A DNA stretch of 64,000 nucleotides from Desulfomicrobium escambiense DSM 10707 (GCF_000428825.1 NZ_AUAR01000003.1:62001-126000), one strand, 5' to 3'; shown: positions 8,043-16,797, numbered from the stretch's first letter. Program-made: numbers and translations. The notes: generated from the sequence alone by a model not told the origin.

Positions 8043-8512
8043 TCGTCAGCCTCACTGTTGCAGTGCTTGAACCGCCCCTCGTGGGCGCCGCAACCCTACA
8101 TATGACCTCTCCCGGATTTCGAGGCAAGACGCACCCCACCGCACGGACGGCATTGCCGGGCCGCGACGGCGCTCACGGGCCCGCATCCGGCGAAACGTCT
8201 CACACGGGCCCCGGCGTCACAGCACCTCGGCCCGGTTCACGCGATGCGACGTCGCGAACGACGCTCGCACACCGCATGCAATACAGCGGGCATTTCTCAA
8301 CAAATCTCTTGTGTGCGGATTTTCGCTCGTGTACACATCGCAAAATTAATTTCCCATATCGATCATCATGCAGCGCTGAACGATAACGCATCACATTTTA
8401 CGTCATTGCGCCGCAAAACGATCATCATTACCAATACACAACCAGCGAAAATGCTCCCGGCGAAAACAACACCTCTTTCAGCAACATCATTCAGCGCACA
8501 ACCGGCAAACTC
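8043..8512. other. divergent intergenic region upstream of chemoreceptor
   Basis: About 470 bp between two divergent genes. The right part (8320-8500) is AT-richer and must hold the chemoreceptor promoter. A CGATAA at 8380-8385 recalls the flagellar sigma-28 -10 element (GCCGATAA), but no properly spaced TAAA -35 is present, so no promoter is called. No convincing coding sequence is present. Confidence 0.35.
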
Positions 8513-10189
8513 ATGAACATGAAAATCAGAACCAAACTCATCCTTGTTGTGTTCCTTCTGTGGCTCTTCGGGTCGGCGCTTCTTGTCCTACTGTCATACG
8601 ACACCGCCAGGAAACAGCAGATAGAAAGCATACGGACCCGTGTCCGCGACTATGCCGCCCTGGGCGCCATGAGCATCCCGGCCGAAGAGCACGCCCGGCT
8701 TCTCGCGCCGGAGGACGAACAGGGCGAGGCCTACGCCCGGATCGCCGATACGCTCCGCGGCATCAAGGCCAACAGCTCGGACATCCAGTTCGTCTACACG
8801 TTCAGGCGCAGCGCCGACGGGTCCATCGTCTTCGTCGTCGATGCCGACGAGGAGGAAAAATCCCACCTGGGCGACGTCTACGACGACCCCACCCCCCTCA
8901 TGGAGCAGGCGGCCCAGAGCCTTGCCGCGCCGGAGGTGGAAAAGGACTTCTACGAAGACCAGTGGGGGACGTTCCTGAGCGCCTACGCGCCCATCAAGAC
9001 CCCGGACGGCAGGCTGGACGCCGTCCTCGGCGTGGACATCTCCGCCGGGAGCGTCCGGGCCATGTCCATGACCCTGCTTTGGCACATGGCCCTGTGTTTC
9101 GCCATCATCACGGCAGCCATGATCCCCGGCATCATCTTTTTCGCCAGGAGAATGGTCCGGCCCATCGCCGACTGCGTGGATTTCACGGGCCACCTCGCCC
9201 AGGGGGATTTTTCCCGGGACGTCCCGGACACGCTCCTGGCACGCATGGACGAGATCGGCGACTTGGGGCGGGCCTACGGGTCCATGATAGCCAATACCCG
9301 GGGTCTGCTGCGCAACATGCAGGAAGGGATGCAGACCCTCGCCGCCTCCGTGGAGAACTTCTCCGCCTTTGCCGCCCAGACCACCTCCGGCATCCACGTT
9401 CTGTCCGACAATACGACGGCCGTGACGGCCGCGGCCCGTGAAATGAACGCCGGCACCGTGTCCGTGGCCGCGAGCATGGAACAGACATCGACCAACCTAG
9501 CCTCCGTGGCCGGCGCCACCGAAGAGATGACCTCGACCATCGCCGAGATCGCGGCAAACTCCGAACGGGCCCGCGTGACGACCGATAGCGCCTCCGCCCA
9601 GGTCGAAAGTTTCGCCAGGGTGCTGCGGGAGCTCGGCGCTTCGGCCGACGAAATCGGCAAGGTCACGGCGACCATCGCCGACATCTCCAGCCAGACCAAC
9701 CTGCTGGCGCTGAACGCCACCATCGAGGCGGCCCGGGCCGGCGACGCCGGCAAAGGTTTTGCCGTGGTCGCCAACGAGATCAAGGAACTGGCCCGCCAGG
9801 CCGCGCAGGCCACGGACGACATCAGGGCCAAGATCGAGTCGATCCAGGGCGCGACGGGCAGCGCCGTGGCCAACATCGAGGGCATCGTGCGGATCATCGA
9901 CGACGTGAACAGCTTCGTGGTGTCCATCGCGGCGTCCATCGACGAACAGTCGGCCGTGACCCGCGAACTGGCCACGAACATCGCCGAGGCAACGGGCGGG
10001 GTCCGGGACGCCAACAAGCGCACGGCGAACATGTCGGCCGCCTCGGGCGAGATCGCCGCGGACATTGCCGCGGTGGACGCCGTCGCCTCCGACATCCGCT
10101 GCGGCTGCTCGCAGGTCCAGGACAACCTGGCGAATCTGACCAGGCTGGCGGCGCAATTGCGCGAAATGGTCGCACGCTTCACCATCTAG
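8513..10189 (+). CDS. methyl-accepting chemotaxis protein
   Basis: A 558-residue transmembrane chemoreceptor. TM1 is near the N-terminus ([20 protein letters not shown]). A periplasmic sensor of about 150 residues follows ([27 protein letters not shown], Cache-like), then TM2 ([20 protein letters not shown]), a HAMP domain ([20 protein letters not shown]) and a cytoplasmic signalling domain. Its hairpin tip reads [20 protein letters not shown] followed by [17 protein letters not shown], the hallmark of MCPs that bind CheA/CheW. There is no C-terminal NWETF-type pentapeptide for CheR. An alternative start at 8519 would lose only two residues. The ligand is unknown, though Cache-type folds often bind small organic acids or amino acids. 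Confidence 0.93.
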   Translation: MNMKIRTKLILVVFLLWLFGSALLVLLSYDTARKQQIESIRTRVRDYAALGAMSIPAEEHARLLAPEDEQGEAYARIADTLRGIKANSSDIQFVYTFRRSADGSIVFVVDADEEEKSHLGDVYDDPTPLMEQAAQSLAAPEVEKDFYEDQWGTFLSAYAPIKTPDGRLDAVLGVDISAGSVRAMSMTLLWHMALCFAIITAAMIPGIIFFARRMVRPIADCVDFTGHLAQGDFSRDVPDTLLARMDEIGDLGRAYGSMIANTRGLLRNMQEGMQTLAASVENFSAFAAQTTSGIHVLSDNTTAVTAAAREMNAGTVSVAASMEQTSTNLASVAGATEEMTSTIAEIAANSERARVTTDSASAQVESFARVLRELGASADEIGKVTATIADISSQTNLLALNATIEAARAGDAGKGFAVVANEIKELARQAAQATDDIRAKIESIQGATGSAVANIEGIVRIIDDVNSFVVSIAASIDEQSAVTRELATNIAEATGGVRDANKRTANMSAASGEIAADIAAVDAVASDIRCGCSQVQDNLANLTRLAAQLREMVARFTI

Positions 10190-10199
10190 GCAGCGGGCT

Positions 10200-10246
10200 C
10201 AAAAAACGTACGCCGCGTCCGGTCATACAATGACTGGACGCGGCGT
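10200..10246 (-). terminator. terminator of psp operon
   Basis: A 16-bp stem (10210-10225 with 10231-10246, one G-T pair, loop of 5) is followed on the minus strand by TTTTTTGAG. The U-tract orientation fits the psp operon. The hairpin may also stop transcripts from the convergent chemoreceptor gene. Confidence 0.85.
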
Positions 10247-10295
10247 CATGCGTGTCCGCAACAAGAAATTCCTGTCGAGCGAGACCCAAGCGGGA

Positions 10296-10865
10296 TCAGA
10301 CGGCCGTTTCCTGGGGCTTGTCCTGCGGCTGGGGCTTCGGGGTGGGCCCGGTCCCGTTGTGCGGCTCGACCATTTCGAGCCATTCCAGAAACGGCATGAG
10401 AAAGCGCATGAACTCCCCGACAGGCACGCCCTTGTCCTGCAGCCAGCGAAAGAAGGCTTCGGGGATACCGGTCAGCTCGGCAGCCATGCGGATACCGTCC
10501 TCGCGCCAGCCTTCGAGCTTCGCATCCTTTTCCGGGTCGGCTGCGGCCAGGACGATCAAGCCGTCCAGGCCTGTCCGGCTCGCCCCGGAGGCACGTTCAC
10601 CCCAAGACCAGGACTCGGACACGGCCTGCGAAAAAGCGCCCAGCGCAGCTTCAGGCACGATGCGTGGAACGGGTTGACCGCGTTCCGCCTGGCCGCCTGA
10701 AGCAGCCATCGGCTCCCCGGAATCGTCCCAAGACACGGCCGCAACGCCCACGCAGGCGACGATGAGCGCGCCGGCGAGCAGACGTCTCGGCCAGCCCGCA
10801 CCGCCATGTCGGTGGGAGATGTTGTATTCCTGCAACGGGCCGCCTTGGCGGGGTGTCTCCTTCAT
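10296..10865 (-). CDS. hypothetical membrane-anchored protein, last gene of psp operon
   Basis: A 189-residue protein with a basic N-terminus, one membrane segment (LLAGALIVACVGVAAVSW, about residues 29-46) and a mostly extracytoplasmic region. That region contains a helical stretch (GIPEAFFRWLQDKGVPVGEF, MRFLMPFLEWLEMV) and ends in a proline-rich PTPKPQPQDKPQ tail. It starts 24 nt after pspC and is followed by the operon terminator, so it is very probably co-transcribed with pspABC. I do not recognise a family. The context suggests an accessory part of the envelope-stress response, which is inference only. Confidence 0.7.
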   Translation of the reverse strand: MKETPRQGGPLQEYNISHRHGGAGWPRRLLAGALIVACVGVAAVSWDDSGEPMAASGGQAERGQPVPRIVPEAALGAFSQAVSESWSWGERASGASRTGLDGLIVLAAADPEKDAKLEGWREDGIRMAAELTGIPEAFFRWLQDKGVPVGEFMRFLMPFLEWLEMVEPHNGTGPTPKPQPQDKPQETAV

Positions 10866-10889
10866 GCTTCCTCCGGTGTTGAACGATGC

Positions 10890-11330
10890 TCAGCTCCGCA
10901 TGCGGCGCTCCCACTGGAAATCGCGGCTGGTGACCACGTCTTCCATGCGCCGAAGCCTCCGGTCCAGGCTCTCGAACTTGCGTTTGATGCGCTCCAGGGC
11001 GCCGGTTCTGGAGGTGGAATAGGAATCGTAGAATTCCTGCTCGTCGGTGTTGCGGATGGGCACCACGGGCTCCATCTTCATAACCAGGGCCGCGATGAGG
11101 TACAAGAGCCCGACGGGCCAGATGCCCGTGATGAGGAACAGGACGACCACGATGGCGCGCAGGAGTCCCACCGACAGGTCGAACTGCCTGGCAAGCCCCG
11201 AACACACGCCCAAAAACATCCCGTCGCGCGCGCGGTACAGCCTGCGCCGTTCCTCGATGGGCCGACGCCAGCGCGAGCCGAAGCCCCTCTCGCGGCCCAT
11301 GCGGCGGCCTCCGTATCCGTATGCCTTCAT
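10890..11330 (-). CDS. pspC: phage shock protein C
   Basis: A 146-residue PspC-domain protein. An arginine/glycine-rich N-terminal extension of about 30 residues precedes the family core RRLYRARDGMFLGVCSGLAR and QFDLSVGLLRAIVVVLFLIT. That core has an amphipathic helix and a transmembrane segment ending PVGLLYLIAALVM. A C-terminal tail (ERIKRKFESLDRRLRRMEDV) is predicted to form a coiled coil. PspC is an inner-membrane sensor that, with PspB, relieves PspA inhibition of PspF under membrane stress. Its ATG overlaps the pspB stop by 4 bp. Confidence 0.92.
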   Translation of the reverse strand: MKAYGYGGRRMGRERGFGSRWRRPIEERRRLYRARDGMFLGVCSGLARQFDLSVGLLRAIVVVLFLITGIWPVGLLYLIAALVMKMEPVVPIRNTDEQEFYDSYSTSRTGALERIKRKFESLDRRLRRMEDVVTSRDFQWERRMRS

Positions 11331-11548
11331 GACTGCTTCTCCTTCTCCAGCAGGATCGTCTCAAGGGTCTCGATGCGCTCTTCCATGCGCGCCAGGCCCT
11401 GATACATCTCCTGGATCATCTGCGCCTCGCTTTCGCCCCCTTCGCGGCCAGTGCGCGTGAACAGACGGATGATCCCGAAGATCACCGCGCCGATCAGCAG
11501 CAGGCCAGCCGCCATGAGGATGACGAAAAAGCTCAAGAGATGTTCCAT
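11327..11548 (-). CDS. pspB: phage shock protein B
   Basis: A 73-residue small membrane protein. The ATG at 11548 is preceded by AAGGAG with a 7-nt gap, favouring it over the longer frame from 11575. One N-terminal transmembrane helix (LLSFFVILMAAGLLLIGAVI) is followed by a charged coiled-coil tail (MYQGLARMEERIETLETILL), as in PspB proteins. It works with PspC in sensing and transducing envelope stress. Confidence 0.88.
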   Translation of the reverse strand: MEHLLSFFVILMAAGLLLIGAVIFGIIRLFTRTGREGGESEAQMIQEMYQGLARMEERIETLETILLEKEKQS

Positions 11549-11621
11549 GCGCGTACTCCTTGGGTGTTCGTTCATGCGTAGCCGAAGCCGCCGCCCGAGC
11601 CAAACACATTTTCACGAACCG

Positions 11622-12281
11622 TCATTTCTGTCTGGAGGAGCGCATGGCCGCCAGCTGCTCCTCGATCTCGTCCCCGCCTTCGAGCAGCGCGAACGCCTGT
11701 TCCAGATCGCGCCCGCGGCGCGGCGCCGCCAGCTCGGCCTCGGCCTCCATGCGCTCGATGCGCTGCTCGAACTGGTCGAAGCGCATGAGCACCCCGGCGG
11801 ACTGCGCGCGGGTGGCGTTGGCGCGGGCCTTCAGGCGCTGATCGGCGCGGACCACGCGCTTGGCCAGGCTGCGCTGCCGCTCCTTGGCCGATTCGAGCTT
11901 GGCCTCCAGAAGATCGATATCCTCGCGGGCCTGCTCGATGAGCACGGAAAAGCGTTCCACTTCGCGCTCCAAGCCGTCGCAGGCGCGCTCGGCCGCGAGC
12001 TTTTCGGCCAGGGCCTCGCGGGCCAGATCCTCGCGGCCCCGGTCCATGGCCAGGCGGGCCCGCCCATCCCAGAGACCGACGCCGGTGCGAGCCTGATCCT
12101 GCTCGCGCACGATGCGCTTCTGATCGGCCATGAGGCCGGCGCAGGAGGCCTTCAAATCCACAAGGGTTTCCTCCATCTCCTGGATCATCAGCCGGATCAT
12201 CTTTTCGGGCTCTTCGGCCCTGTCCAGCATGGAATTGATGTTCGCGCTGACGATATCCTTGAACCGGGTGAAAATGCTCAT
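11622..12281 (-). CDS. pspA: phage shock protein A (PspA/IM30 family)
   Basis: A 219-residue, almost entirely helical protein, close to the ~222 residues of E. coli PspA. The N-terminal amphipathic helix and the PspA signature MSIFTRFKDIVSANINSMLD, RAEEPEKMIRLMIQEMEETL are followed by long coiled-coil helices (LEREVERFSVLIEQAREDID). PspA is an ESCRT-III-like membrane-repair protein and the negative regulator of PspF. It is the first gene of the operon, behind the sigma-54 promoter at 12330-12344, with GGGAGGACGAG before the ATG. Confidence 0.95.
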   Translation of the reverse strand: MSIFTRFKDIVSANINSMLDRAEEPEKMIRLMIQEMEETLVDLKASCAGLMADQKRIVREQDQARTGVGLWDGRARLAMDRGREDLAREALAEKLAAERACDGLEREVERFSVLIEQAREDIDLLEAKLESAKERQRSLAKRVVRADQRLKARANATRAQSAGVLMRFDQFEQRIERMEAEAELAAPRRGRDLEQAFALLEGGDEIEEQLAAMRSSRQK

Positions 12282-12329
12282 CTCGTCCTCCCATGATGCC
12301 AGTTGCTGTCTTCGATCGCATCTGACTGA

Positions 12330-12344
12330 GCATGGCTCGTGCCA
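12330..12344 (-). promoter_or_regulatory. sigma-54 promoter of pspA operon
   Basis: The minus strand reads TGGCACGAGCCATGC. The -24/-12 consensus TGGCACG-N4-TTGC is matched with exact spacing and a single mismatch (ATGC for TTGC). It lies about 50 nt before the pspA ATG. The adjacent divergent gene is pspF, whose product is the sigma-54 activator of psp promoters. AT-rich sequence with an inverted repeat GGCTaaataAGCC (about 12427-12439) is a candidate PspF-binding upstream site. Confidence 0.85.
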
Positions 12345-12446
12345 TGGCCGGCTTATTCGCAACACCCTGGAATCACGTTACTCCGGAGAATCATCCGCAA
12401 GGACGAGCGGCGATTTATTGCAAAATTTGGCTAAATAAGCCATCAT

Positions 12447-13469
12447 ATGGTCATGAGTACCATATTGAGACATCCGCCTCTGGAAGCCCTCGGACAATCC
12501 GACGCGTTCCTGCACTTCCAGGAACGCCTGTCCAAGGTCGCGCGCGTGGACCGGCCCGTTCTCATCATCGGGGAGCGCGGGACCGGCAAGGAACTCGCCG
12601 CGGCGCGGCTGCACTACCTGTCGCCGCGCTGGCAGGCCCCCCTCGTGACGCTCAACTGCGCGGCCCTGGCCGGCTCGCTCCTGGACTCCGAACTGTTTGG
12701 GCACGAGGCCGGGGCCTTCACAGGCGCCGTGTCCAGGCGCAAGGGACGCTTCGAGAACGCCGACGGCGGCACCCTCTTTCTGGACGAGATCGCCAACCTG
12801 TCCATGGAGGCCCAGGAAAAGATACTGCGCGTAGCGGAATACGGAACCTTCGACCGCGTGGGCGGCGGCGCGCCCGTCGAGGTCAGCGTCCGCCTGATCG
12901 GCGCGACCAACGCCGACCTGCCGGCGTTGGCCAGGGAGGGGAAATTCAAGGAGGACCTGCTGGACCGGCTGAGCTTCGAGGTCCTGACCATCCCGCCCCT
13001 GCGCGAGCGCGAGGGGGACGTGGAACTGCTGGCCGGACACTTCGCCACGCGCATGGCCGTGAACCTGGGCCTGCCGGAGCGCCCCGTCTTCTCGGACGAG
13101 GCCATGGCGGCGCTGCTGCGCCATGCCTGGCCGGGAAATGTGCGGGAGTTGCGCAACGTGGTGGAGCGGGCCGTCTACCGGGCCGAAGACATGGCAGTGA
13201 CCGATGTGGACTTCAACCCGTTCGGTTCGGGCACCAGGGCAACGGCGCACAGGCCGTTGCCGACGCCCCCGGATCACGCCGCCGGCAACGAGCCGCGCCT
13301 TGCAGACCTTGGCCTGCCGTTGCCGGAGGCCCTGCGCGAGGTCGAGGCATCCTACCTACGCACCGCGCTGGAACGCAGCCGTCACAACCAGAAACGCGCC
13401 GCGGAACTTCTCGGGCTGACCTACCACCAGTTCCGGGGCTTGTTCCGCAGACTCAGGGATACGCTGTGA
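12447..13469 (+). CDS. pspF: psp operon transcriptional activator, sigma-54 dependent
   Basis: A 340-residue enhancer-binding protein consisting of an AAA+ domain plus HTH, without an N-terminal receiver or sensor domain, as in PspF. Visible motifs are Walker A GERGTGKE, the sigma-54 contact loop GAFTGA, Walker B GGTLFLDEIA, and WPGNVRELRNVVERAVYRAE. A C-terminal Fis-type HTH reads NQKRAAELLGLTYHQFRGLF. It is divergent from pspABC. PspA is expected to inhibit it by direct binding, as in enterobacteria. An alternative ATG lies at 12453; neither has a clear ribosome binding site. Confidence 0.93.
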   Translation: MVMSTILRHPPLEALGQSDAFLHFQERLSKVARVDRPVLIIGERGTGKELAAARLHYLSPRWQAPLVTLNCAALAGSLLDSELFGHEAGAFTGAVSRRKGRFENADGGTLFLDEIANLSMEAQEKILRVAEYGTFDRVGGGAPVEVSVRLIGATNADLPALAREGKFKEDLLDRLSFEVLTIPPLREREGDVELLAGHFATRMAVNLGLPERPVFSDEAMAALLRHAWPGNVRELRNVVERAVYRAEDMAVTDVDFNPFGSGTRATAHRPLPTPPDHAAGNEPRLADLGLPLPEALREVEASYLRTALERSRHNQKRAAELLGLTYHQFRGLFRRLRDTL

Positions 13470-13586
13470 CCGCCCGCGCCGCCGGACCCAAAATGCTCAT
13501 CAGGCGAGAGCGCACAGGCTATCACCCGAGCACACTGACGTCGCTGACCGTTGAGCACGGGACATCCCCACAGGAGTCCCGTCACC

Positions 13587-13710
13587 GTCATCGCGAGCGC
13601 AGCGCGGCCTGGTCGGGCAACGCGCGAGATCCATCTTCGGCTTGCAGCGAAATTTCAACCAAAAAACAGTGAAAAACTGGATTGCCGCGTCGACGACTTC
13701 TCGCAATGAC
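13587..13710. repeat. MITE/REP-like element with GTCATtGCGAG ends
   Basis: The left end reads GTCATCGCGAGCGCAGCGCG and the right end CGACTTCTCGCAATGAC region reads, in reverse, GTCATTGCGAG, so the termini are inverted repeats differing by one base. The 124-bp interior has no gene. GTCATTGCGAG-type palindromic elements ending in CGCAATGAC are widely dispersed between genes in many bacterial genomes, so this is probably a non-autonomous mobile repeat. It sits in the otherwise gene-free 13470-13888 gap between pspF and pal. Confidence 0.6.
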
Positions 13711-13800
13711 TGGCGTCCACGATGAGCCATCCCAACTGAACGAGTCCAAAAGCCGACCTGTCGCGACGCACAAGCCCATGGACGCGCGACCCGGTTGCCA

Positions 13801-13831
13801 AAAAAAAACCGCCCCCATGAGGGGGCGGTTT
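13801..13831 (-). terminator. terminator of pal
   Basis: A perfect 11-bp stem (AAACCGCCCCC with GGGGGCGGTTT, loop of 4) is followed on the minus strand by a run of eight or more T. It begins 57 nt after the pal stop codon. Confidence 0.93.
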
Positions 13832-13888
13832 GAAACTCGTCCTGGCATTCCGGCCGGGATCGAAGAACCTGGCCGGAAACAGCGGGAA

Positions 13889-14395
13889 CTAGTTGGCGGT
13901 AGCCTTGAACTCGCAGCGTCTGTTCTTGGCCCAGGCTTCTTCGTTGGCACCGGCGACAGCGGGACGCTCTTCGCCGAAGCTCATGATGGTCAGCCTGGTG
14001 GGCTCGATGCCCATCATGACCAGGTAGTCATAGGCAGCGCGGGCGCGGCGCTCGCCGAGAGCCATGTTGTATTCGTTGGTGCCGCGCTCGTCGCAGTGGC
14101 CTTCGACCAGCAGGGACAGGGCCGGGAAAGACTTCAGCAGTTCGGACTTCTCGGTCAGGATCTGGCGGGATTCCTCGGTCAGATCGCTCTTGTCGAAGGC
14201 GAAATAGATGCGGTCGGCGCCGATCTTGTCGATGGCCTTGAGCTGGGCGTCATTCACGCCGCTCGGAGCGGCGGCGGAACCTTCGCCGGCGCCGGAGGCG
14301 GTGGTGCCCGCCGGGGTGGAGGCAACTTTCTTCGCACAACCGCCGGCCATGGCCAGCGCAAACACCAGCATCAACAGTACAGTCAACTTCCTCAT
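13889..14395 (-). CDS. pal: peptidoglycan-associated lipoprotein Pal
   Basis: A 168-residue outer-membrane lipoprotein. The lipoprotein signal MRKLTVLLMLVFALAMAGGC puts the acylated cysteine at 20. An alanine/glycine-rich linker follows, then an OmpA_C peptidoglycan-binding domain with IYFAFDKSDLTEESRQIL, VEGHCDERGTNEYNMALGER and RAxAAYDYLV. These are the conserved Pal motifs, including the TDxRGT-like D-E-R-G-T loop that binds meso-diaminopimelate. Pal normally works with TolQRAB in envelope constriction, but no tol genes flank it here. It is monocistronic, with its own terminator. Confidence 0.95.
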   Translation of the reverse strand: MRKLTVLLMLVFALAMAGGCAKKVASTPAGTTASGAGEGSAAAPSGVNDAQLKAIDKIGADRIYFAFDKSDLTEESRQILTEKSELLKSFPALSLLVEGHCDERGTNEYNMALGERRARAAYDYLVMMGIEPTRLTIMSFGEERPAVAGANEEAWAKNRRCEFKATAN

Positions 14396-14700
14396 GAGAT
14401 TCCCCTTTTTGCAAAAACAGTTTAAATTGTGAGAATGGAATAAATCGATGCGTGGGAAAGTACACTATTTCTTTTTCGTTGAATAGATGGAATCTGCATG
14501 GTTGCCGCATTTTTTTGTCCGGGATGGCCCGCAGGCGCACGACCCGGGCCAGTCGGGCGGGGGAGATGGACAAACTGCCCGGCAATGAGGGCTCGCCGTG
14601 TTTTCGGCAGCTCATCCTTGCAATGATTTTCAGCTGTGGTAATTTCTGTGCATGGAACAGACCATACACACAAATGAAATAATTACCGGGAGGTAGAGCC
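14396..14700. other. divergent intergenic region pal / universal stress gene
   Basis: About 305 bp holding the promoters of two divergent genes. The pal side is AT-rich (14405-14500). No gene is supported. The only clear signal is the GGGAGG ribosome binding site of the stress protein at 14689-14694. Confidence 0.45.
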
Positions 14701-15141
14701 ATGAGCATGTTCAAGAGAATTCTCTGCCCTGTGGATTTTTCGGACGCCAGCGCGGCCATCGCCAGGACGGCCCGCGAGTTCGCCCTCAAGTTCGGCGCCG
14801 ACGTCCTCGTGGTCTACGTGGCGCCGTCCATGATCCAGTACGAGATCTTCGACCTGCCCGCGGCGTCCCTGCCGCAGCTCGTCGGCGACATCGTCAGCGG
14901 CGCGGAGAAGACCATGGGGGACTTCGTGGCCAAGCACTTCGAGGGCGTCAGCGCCACGGGCAAGGTCGTCAGCGGCGACGCGGCCGAGGCCATCGTCAAC
15001 CTTGCGGAAGCGGACAAGGCGGACATCATCATCATGGCCACCCATGGCCGGCAGGGCCTGAACCGTCTCCTTTTCGGCTCCGTGGCCGAGAAGGTGGTCA
15101 AGACATCCCCCGTGCCGGTCATGACCCTGCGCCCCGAATGA
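14701..15141 (+). CDS. universal stress protein (UspA family)
   Basis: A 146-residue single Usp domain. The start follows GGGAGG with a 7-nt gap. The N-terminal strand FKRILCPVDFSDAS holds the conserved Asp of the nucleotide pocket. Near the end, the ATP-binding loop ATHGRQGLNRLLFGSVAEKV and the final strand PVPVMTLRP match ATP-binding Usp proteins. A likely cytoplasmic stress or energy-status protein; the specific role is unknown. It is followed directly by a terminator and is probably transcribed alone. Confidence 0.93.
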   Translation: MSMFKRILCPVDFSDASAAIARTAREFALKFGADVLVVYVAPSMIQYEIFDLPAASLPQLVGDIVSGAEKTMGDFVAKHFEGVSATGKVVSGDAAEAIVNLAEADKADIIIMATHGRQGLNRLLFGSVAEKVVKTSPVPVMTLRPE

Positions 15142-15147
15142 TTTCCA

Positions 15148-15180
15148 CCCTGCGGCCTTCGGGCCGCAGGGCCCCTTTTC
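15148..15180 (+). terminator. terminator of universal stress gene
   Basis: A perfect 10-bp GC stem (CCCTGCGGCC with GGCCGCAGGG) with a TTCG tetraloop is followed by CCCCTTTTCC. It lies between the Usp stop and the next start. Confidence 0.85.
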
Positions 15181-15181
15181 C

Positions 15182-16003
15182 ATGGACACCGGCTCTCCGC
15201 TCTCCCGCCTGCGCTGCCGCTGCGGCACGCCCTGCGCCGTCTGCGCGTATGTCCTGACCATGCTCGGCGTGGCCTGGGCCGTACTCGGCGGCGCGGAAAC
15301 CATGGGCTATAACTGGCAGTGGTACCGTGTCCCGCGGTTCATCCTGCTGCCCGACGGGAGCCCCGGACCGCTGCTGCAGGGGGCGGGCGTCACGCTGCTG
15401 GTCTCGGGCCTGGGCCTAGCCGGCGCCGCGGTCCTCGCCCTGGGCACGGCGCTGCTGCGCCTGTCCGGCTCCCTGGTCGGCCGGGCCCTGGCCCGCGTCT
15501 ACCTGGAACTGATCCGCAACACGCCCCTGCTGGTCCAGATCTTCTTCATCTACTTCGTCCTCGCCCCGGCCGTGGGCCTCGGTCGCATGGCCTCGGCGGT
15601 GCTGGCCCTGTCGCTGTTCGAGGGGGCCTACGCCTCCGAGATCATCCGCGCCGGCATCCTCGCCATCCCGCGCGGGCAGTGGGAAGGCGCCCTGAGCCTG
15701 GGCATGACCAGGGGCGCCATCTACCGCCAGGTCATCCTGCCCCAGGCCCTGCGCAACATCCTGCCGCCGCTGACCAGCCAGGGCGTGTCCCTGATCAAAG
15801 ACTCCGCCCTGGTCTCGACCATCGCCATCTACGACCTGACCATGCAAGGCCAGGCCATTGTGGCCGAAACCTTTCTCAGCTTTGAGATCTGGTTCGTCGT
15901 TGCCGCCATTTACCTGCTTTTCACCGGCATCCTGTCGTCGCTGGCCAGACTTCTGGAAAGGCAGTCACCTACACCCCATCTGGAGGACTCATGTACAGAA
16001 TGA
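15182..16003 (+). CDS. polar amino acid ABC transporter permease
   Basis: A 273-residue inner-membrane permease of the His/Glu/Gln type. It has about five to six transmembrane segments, the family entry sequence YLELIRNTPLLVQIFFIYFV, and the EAA loop EGALSLGMTRGAIYRQVILP QALRN that docks the ATPase. The N-terminus resembles glutamate/aspartate permeases (YNWQWYRVPRF). The ATG lies straight after the usp terminator with no good ribosome binding site, so the true start may be a little downstream. It overlaps the binding-protein gene by 13 bp. Confidence 0.9.
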   Translation: MDTGSPLSRLRCRCGTPCAVCAYVLTMLGVAWAVLGGAETMGYNWQWYRVPRFILLPDGSPGPLLQGAGVTLLVSGLGLAGAAVLALGTALLRLSGSLVGRALARVYLELIRNTPLLVQIFFIYFVLAPAVGLGRMASAVLALSLFEGAYASEIIRAGILAIPRGQWEGALSLGMTRGAIYRQVILPQALRNILPPLTSQGVSLIKDSALVSTIAIYDLTMQGQAIVAETFLSFEIWFVVAAIYLLFTGILSSLARLLERQSPTPHLEDSCTE

Positions 16004-16797
16004 TCCTTATACTGCTGTGCAGCCTGATTCTCGGAACGTTTCCCGCAGACGGGCGGGCCGCAGAAAAAAGCGTACTCGACCAGGCCCTTGAGCGCGGGGT
16101 ACTGCGCGTGGGCTTCGACACCTTCGTGCCCTGGGCCATGAAGGACAAGAACGGCGAGTACATCGGCTTCGAGATCGACGTCGCCCGGCGCCTGGCCGCG
16201 GACATGGGCGTGCAGGTCGAGTTCGTGCCCACCAAGTGGTCGGGCATCATCCCGTCGCTGCTGACCGGAAAGTTCGACATCATCATCGGCGGCATGGGCA
16301 TCCAGCCGGCCCGCAACCTCAAGGTCAACTTCAGCAACCCCTACGAGTTTTCGGGCATGTCCATGGTCGCCAGCACGGCGGCCGCGCCGGGGCTGTCCGC
16401 CCTGGCCGACTTCGATAAGCCCGAGATCGTCCTGGCCGCCAAGACCGGCGCCACGTCCGTAGCCGCGGCCAAGAAGCACATGCCCAGGGCTACGGTACGC
16501 ATGTTCGACGACGAGGCCCAGGCCCTGCAGGAGGTCCTGAACGGCCGGGCCCACGCCATGGTCGCCTCGGCCCCCTTCCCGGAACAGCAGGCCATCCGCA
16601 ACAAGGACAAGCTCTACCTGCCCCTGGCCGGGGATACGTTCACCAAGGAACCCATCGGCTTCGCCGTGCGCAAGGGCGACGCCGACTTCCTGAACTTCCT
16701 GAACAACTGGATTCTGGTGGCCGAGTCCGAGGGCTGGCTGGCCGAACGCTATGACTACTGGTTCAAGACCGTGGACTGGGAAGCGCAGATCAAGTGA
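15991..16797 (+). CDS. amino acid ABC transporter periplasmic binding protein
   Basis: A 268-residue family 3 solute-binding protein. GGAGG with a suitable gap precedes the ATG. A signal peptide (MYRMILILLCSLILGTFPAD) is followed by the family signature GYxIGFEIDVARRLAADMGV-like segment (here GEYIGFEIDVARRLAADMGV), then PSLLTGKFDIIIGGMGI. A conserved arginine in QPARNLKVNFSNPY probably binds the amino-acid carboxylate. It delivers a polar amino acid to the two flanking permeases; the exact ligand is not predictable. Confidence 0.92.
   Translation: MYRMILILLCSLILGTFPADGRAAEKSVLDQALERGVLRVGFDTFVPWAMKDKNGEYIGFEIDVARRLAADMGVQVEFVPTKWSGIIPSLLTGKFDIIIGGMGIQPARNLKVNFSNPYEFSGMSMVASTAAAPGLSALADFDKPEIVLAAKTGATSVAAAKKHMPRATVRMFDDEAQALQEVLNGRAHAMVASAPFPEQQAIRNKDKLYLPLAGDTFTKEPIGFAVRKGDADFLNFLNNWILVAESEGWLAERYDYWFKTVDWEAQIK

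Noticed and set aside
8340-8400. Sigma-28 flagellar promoter for the chemoreceptor
   Set aside because: A CGATAA -10-like string exists but no correctly spaced TAAA -35, so it was not called.
8244-8516. A 90-residue ORF just before the chemoreceptor
   Set aside because: It has no ribosome binding site, no family resemblance and a biased composition. It is better explained as upstream regulatory DNA.
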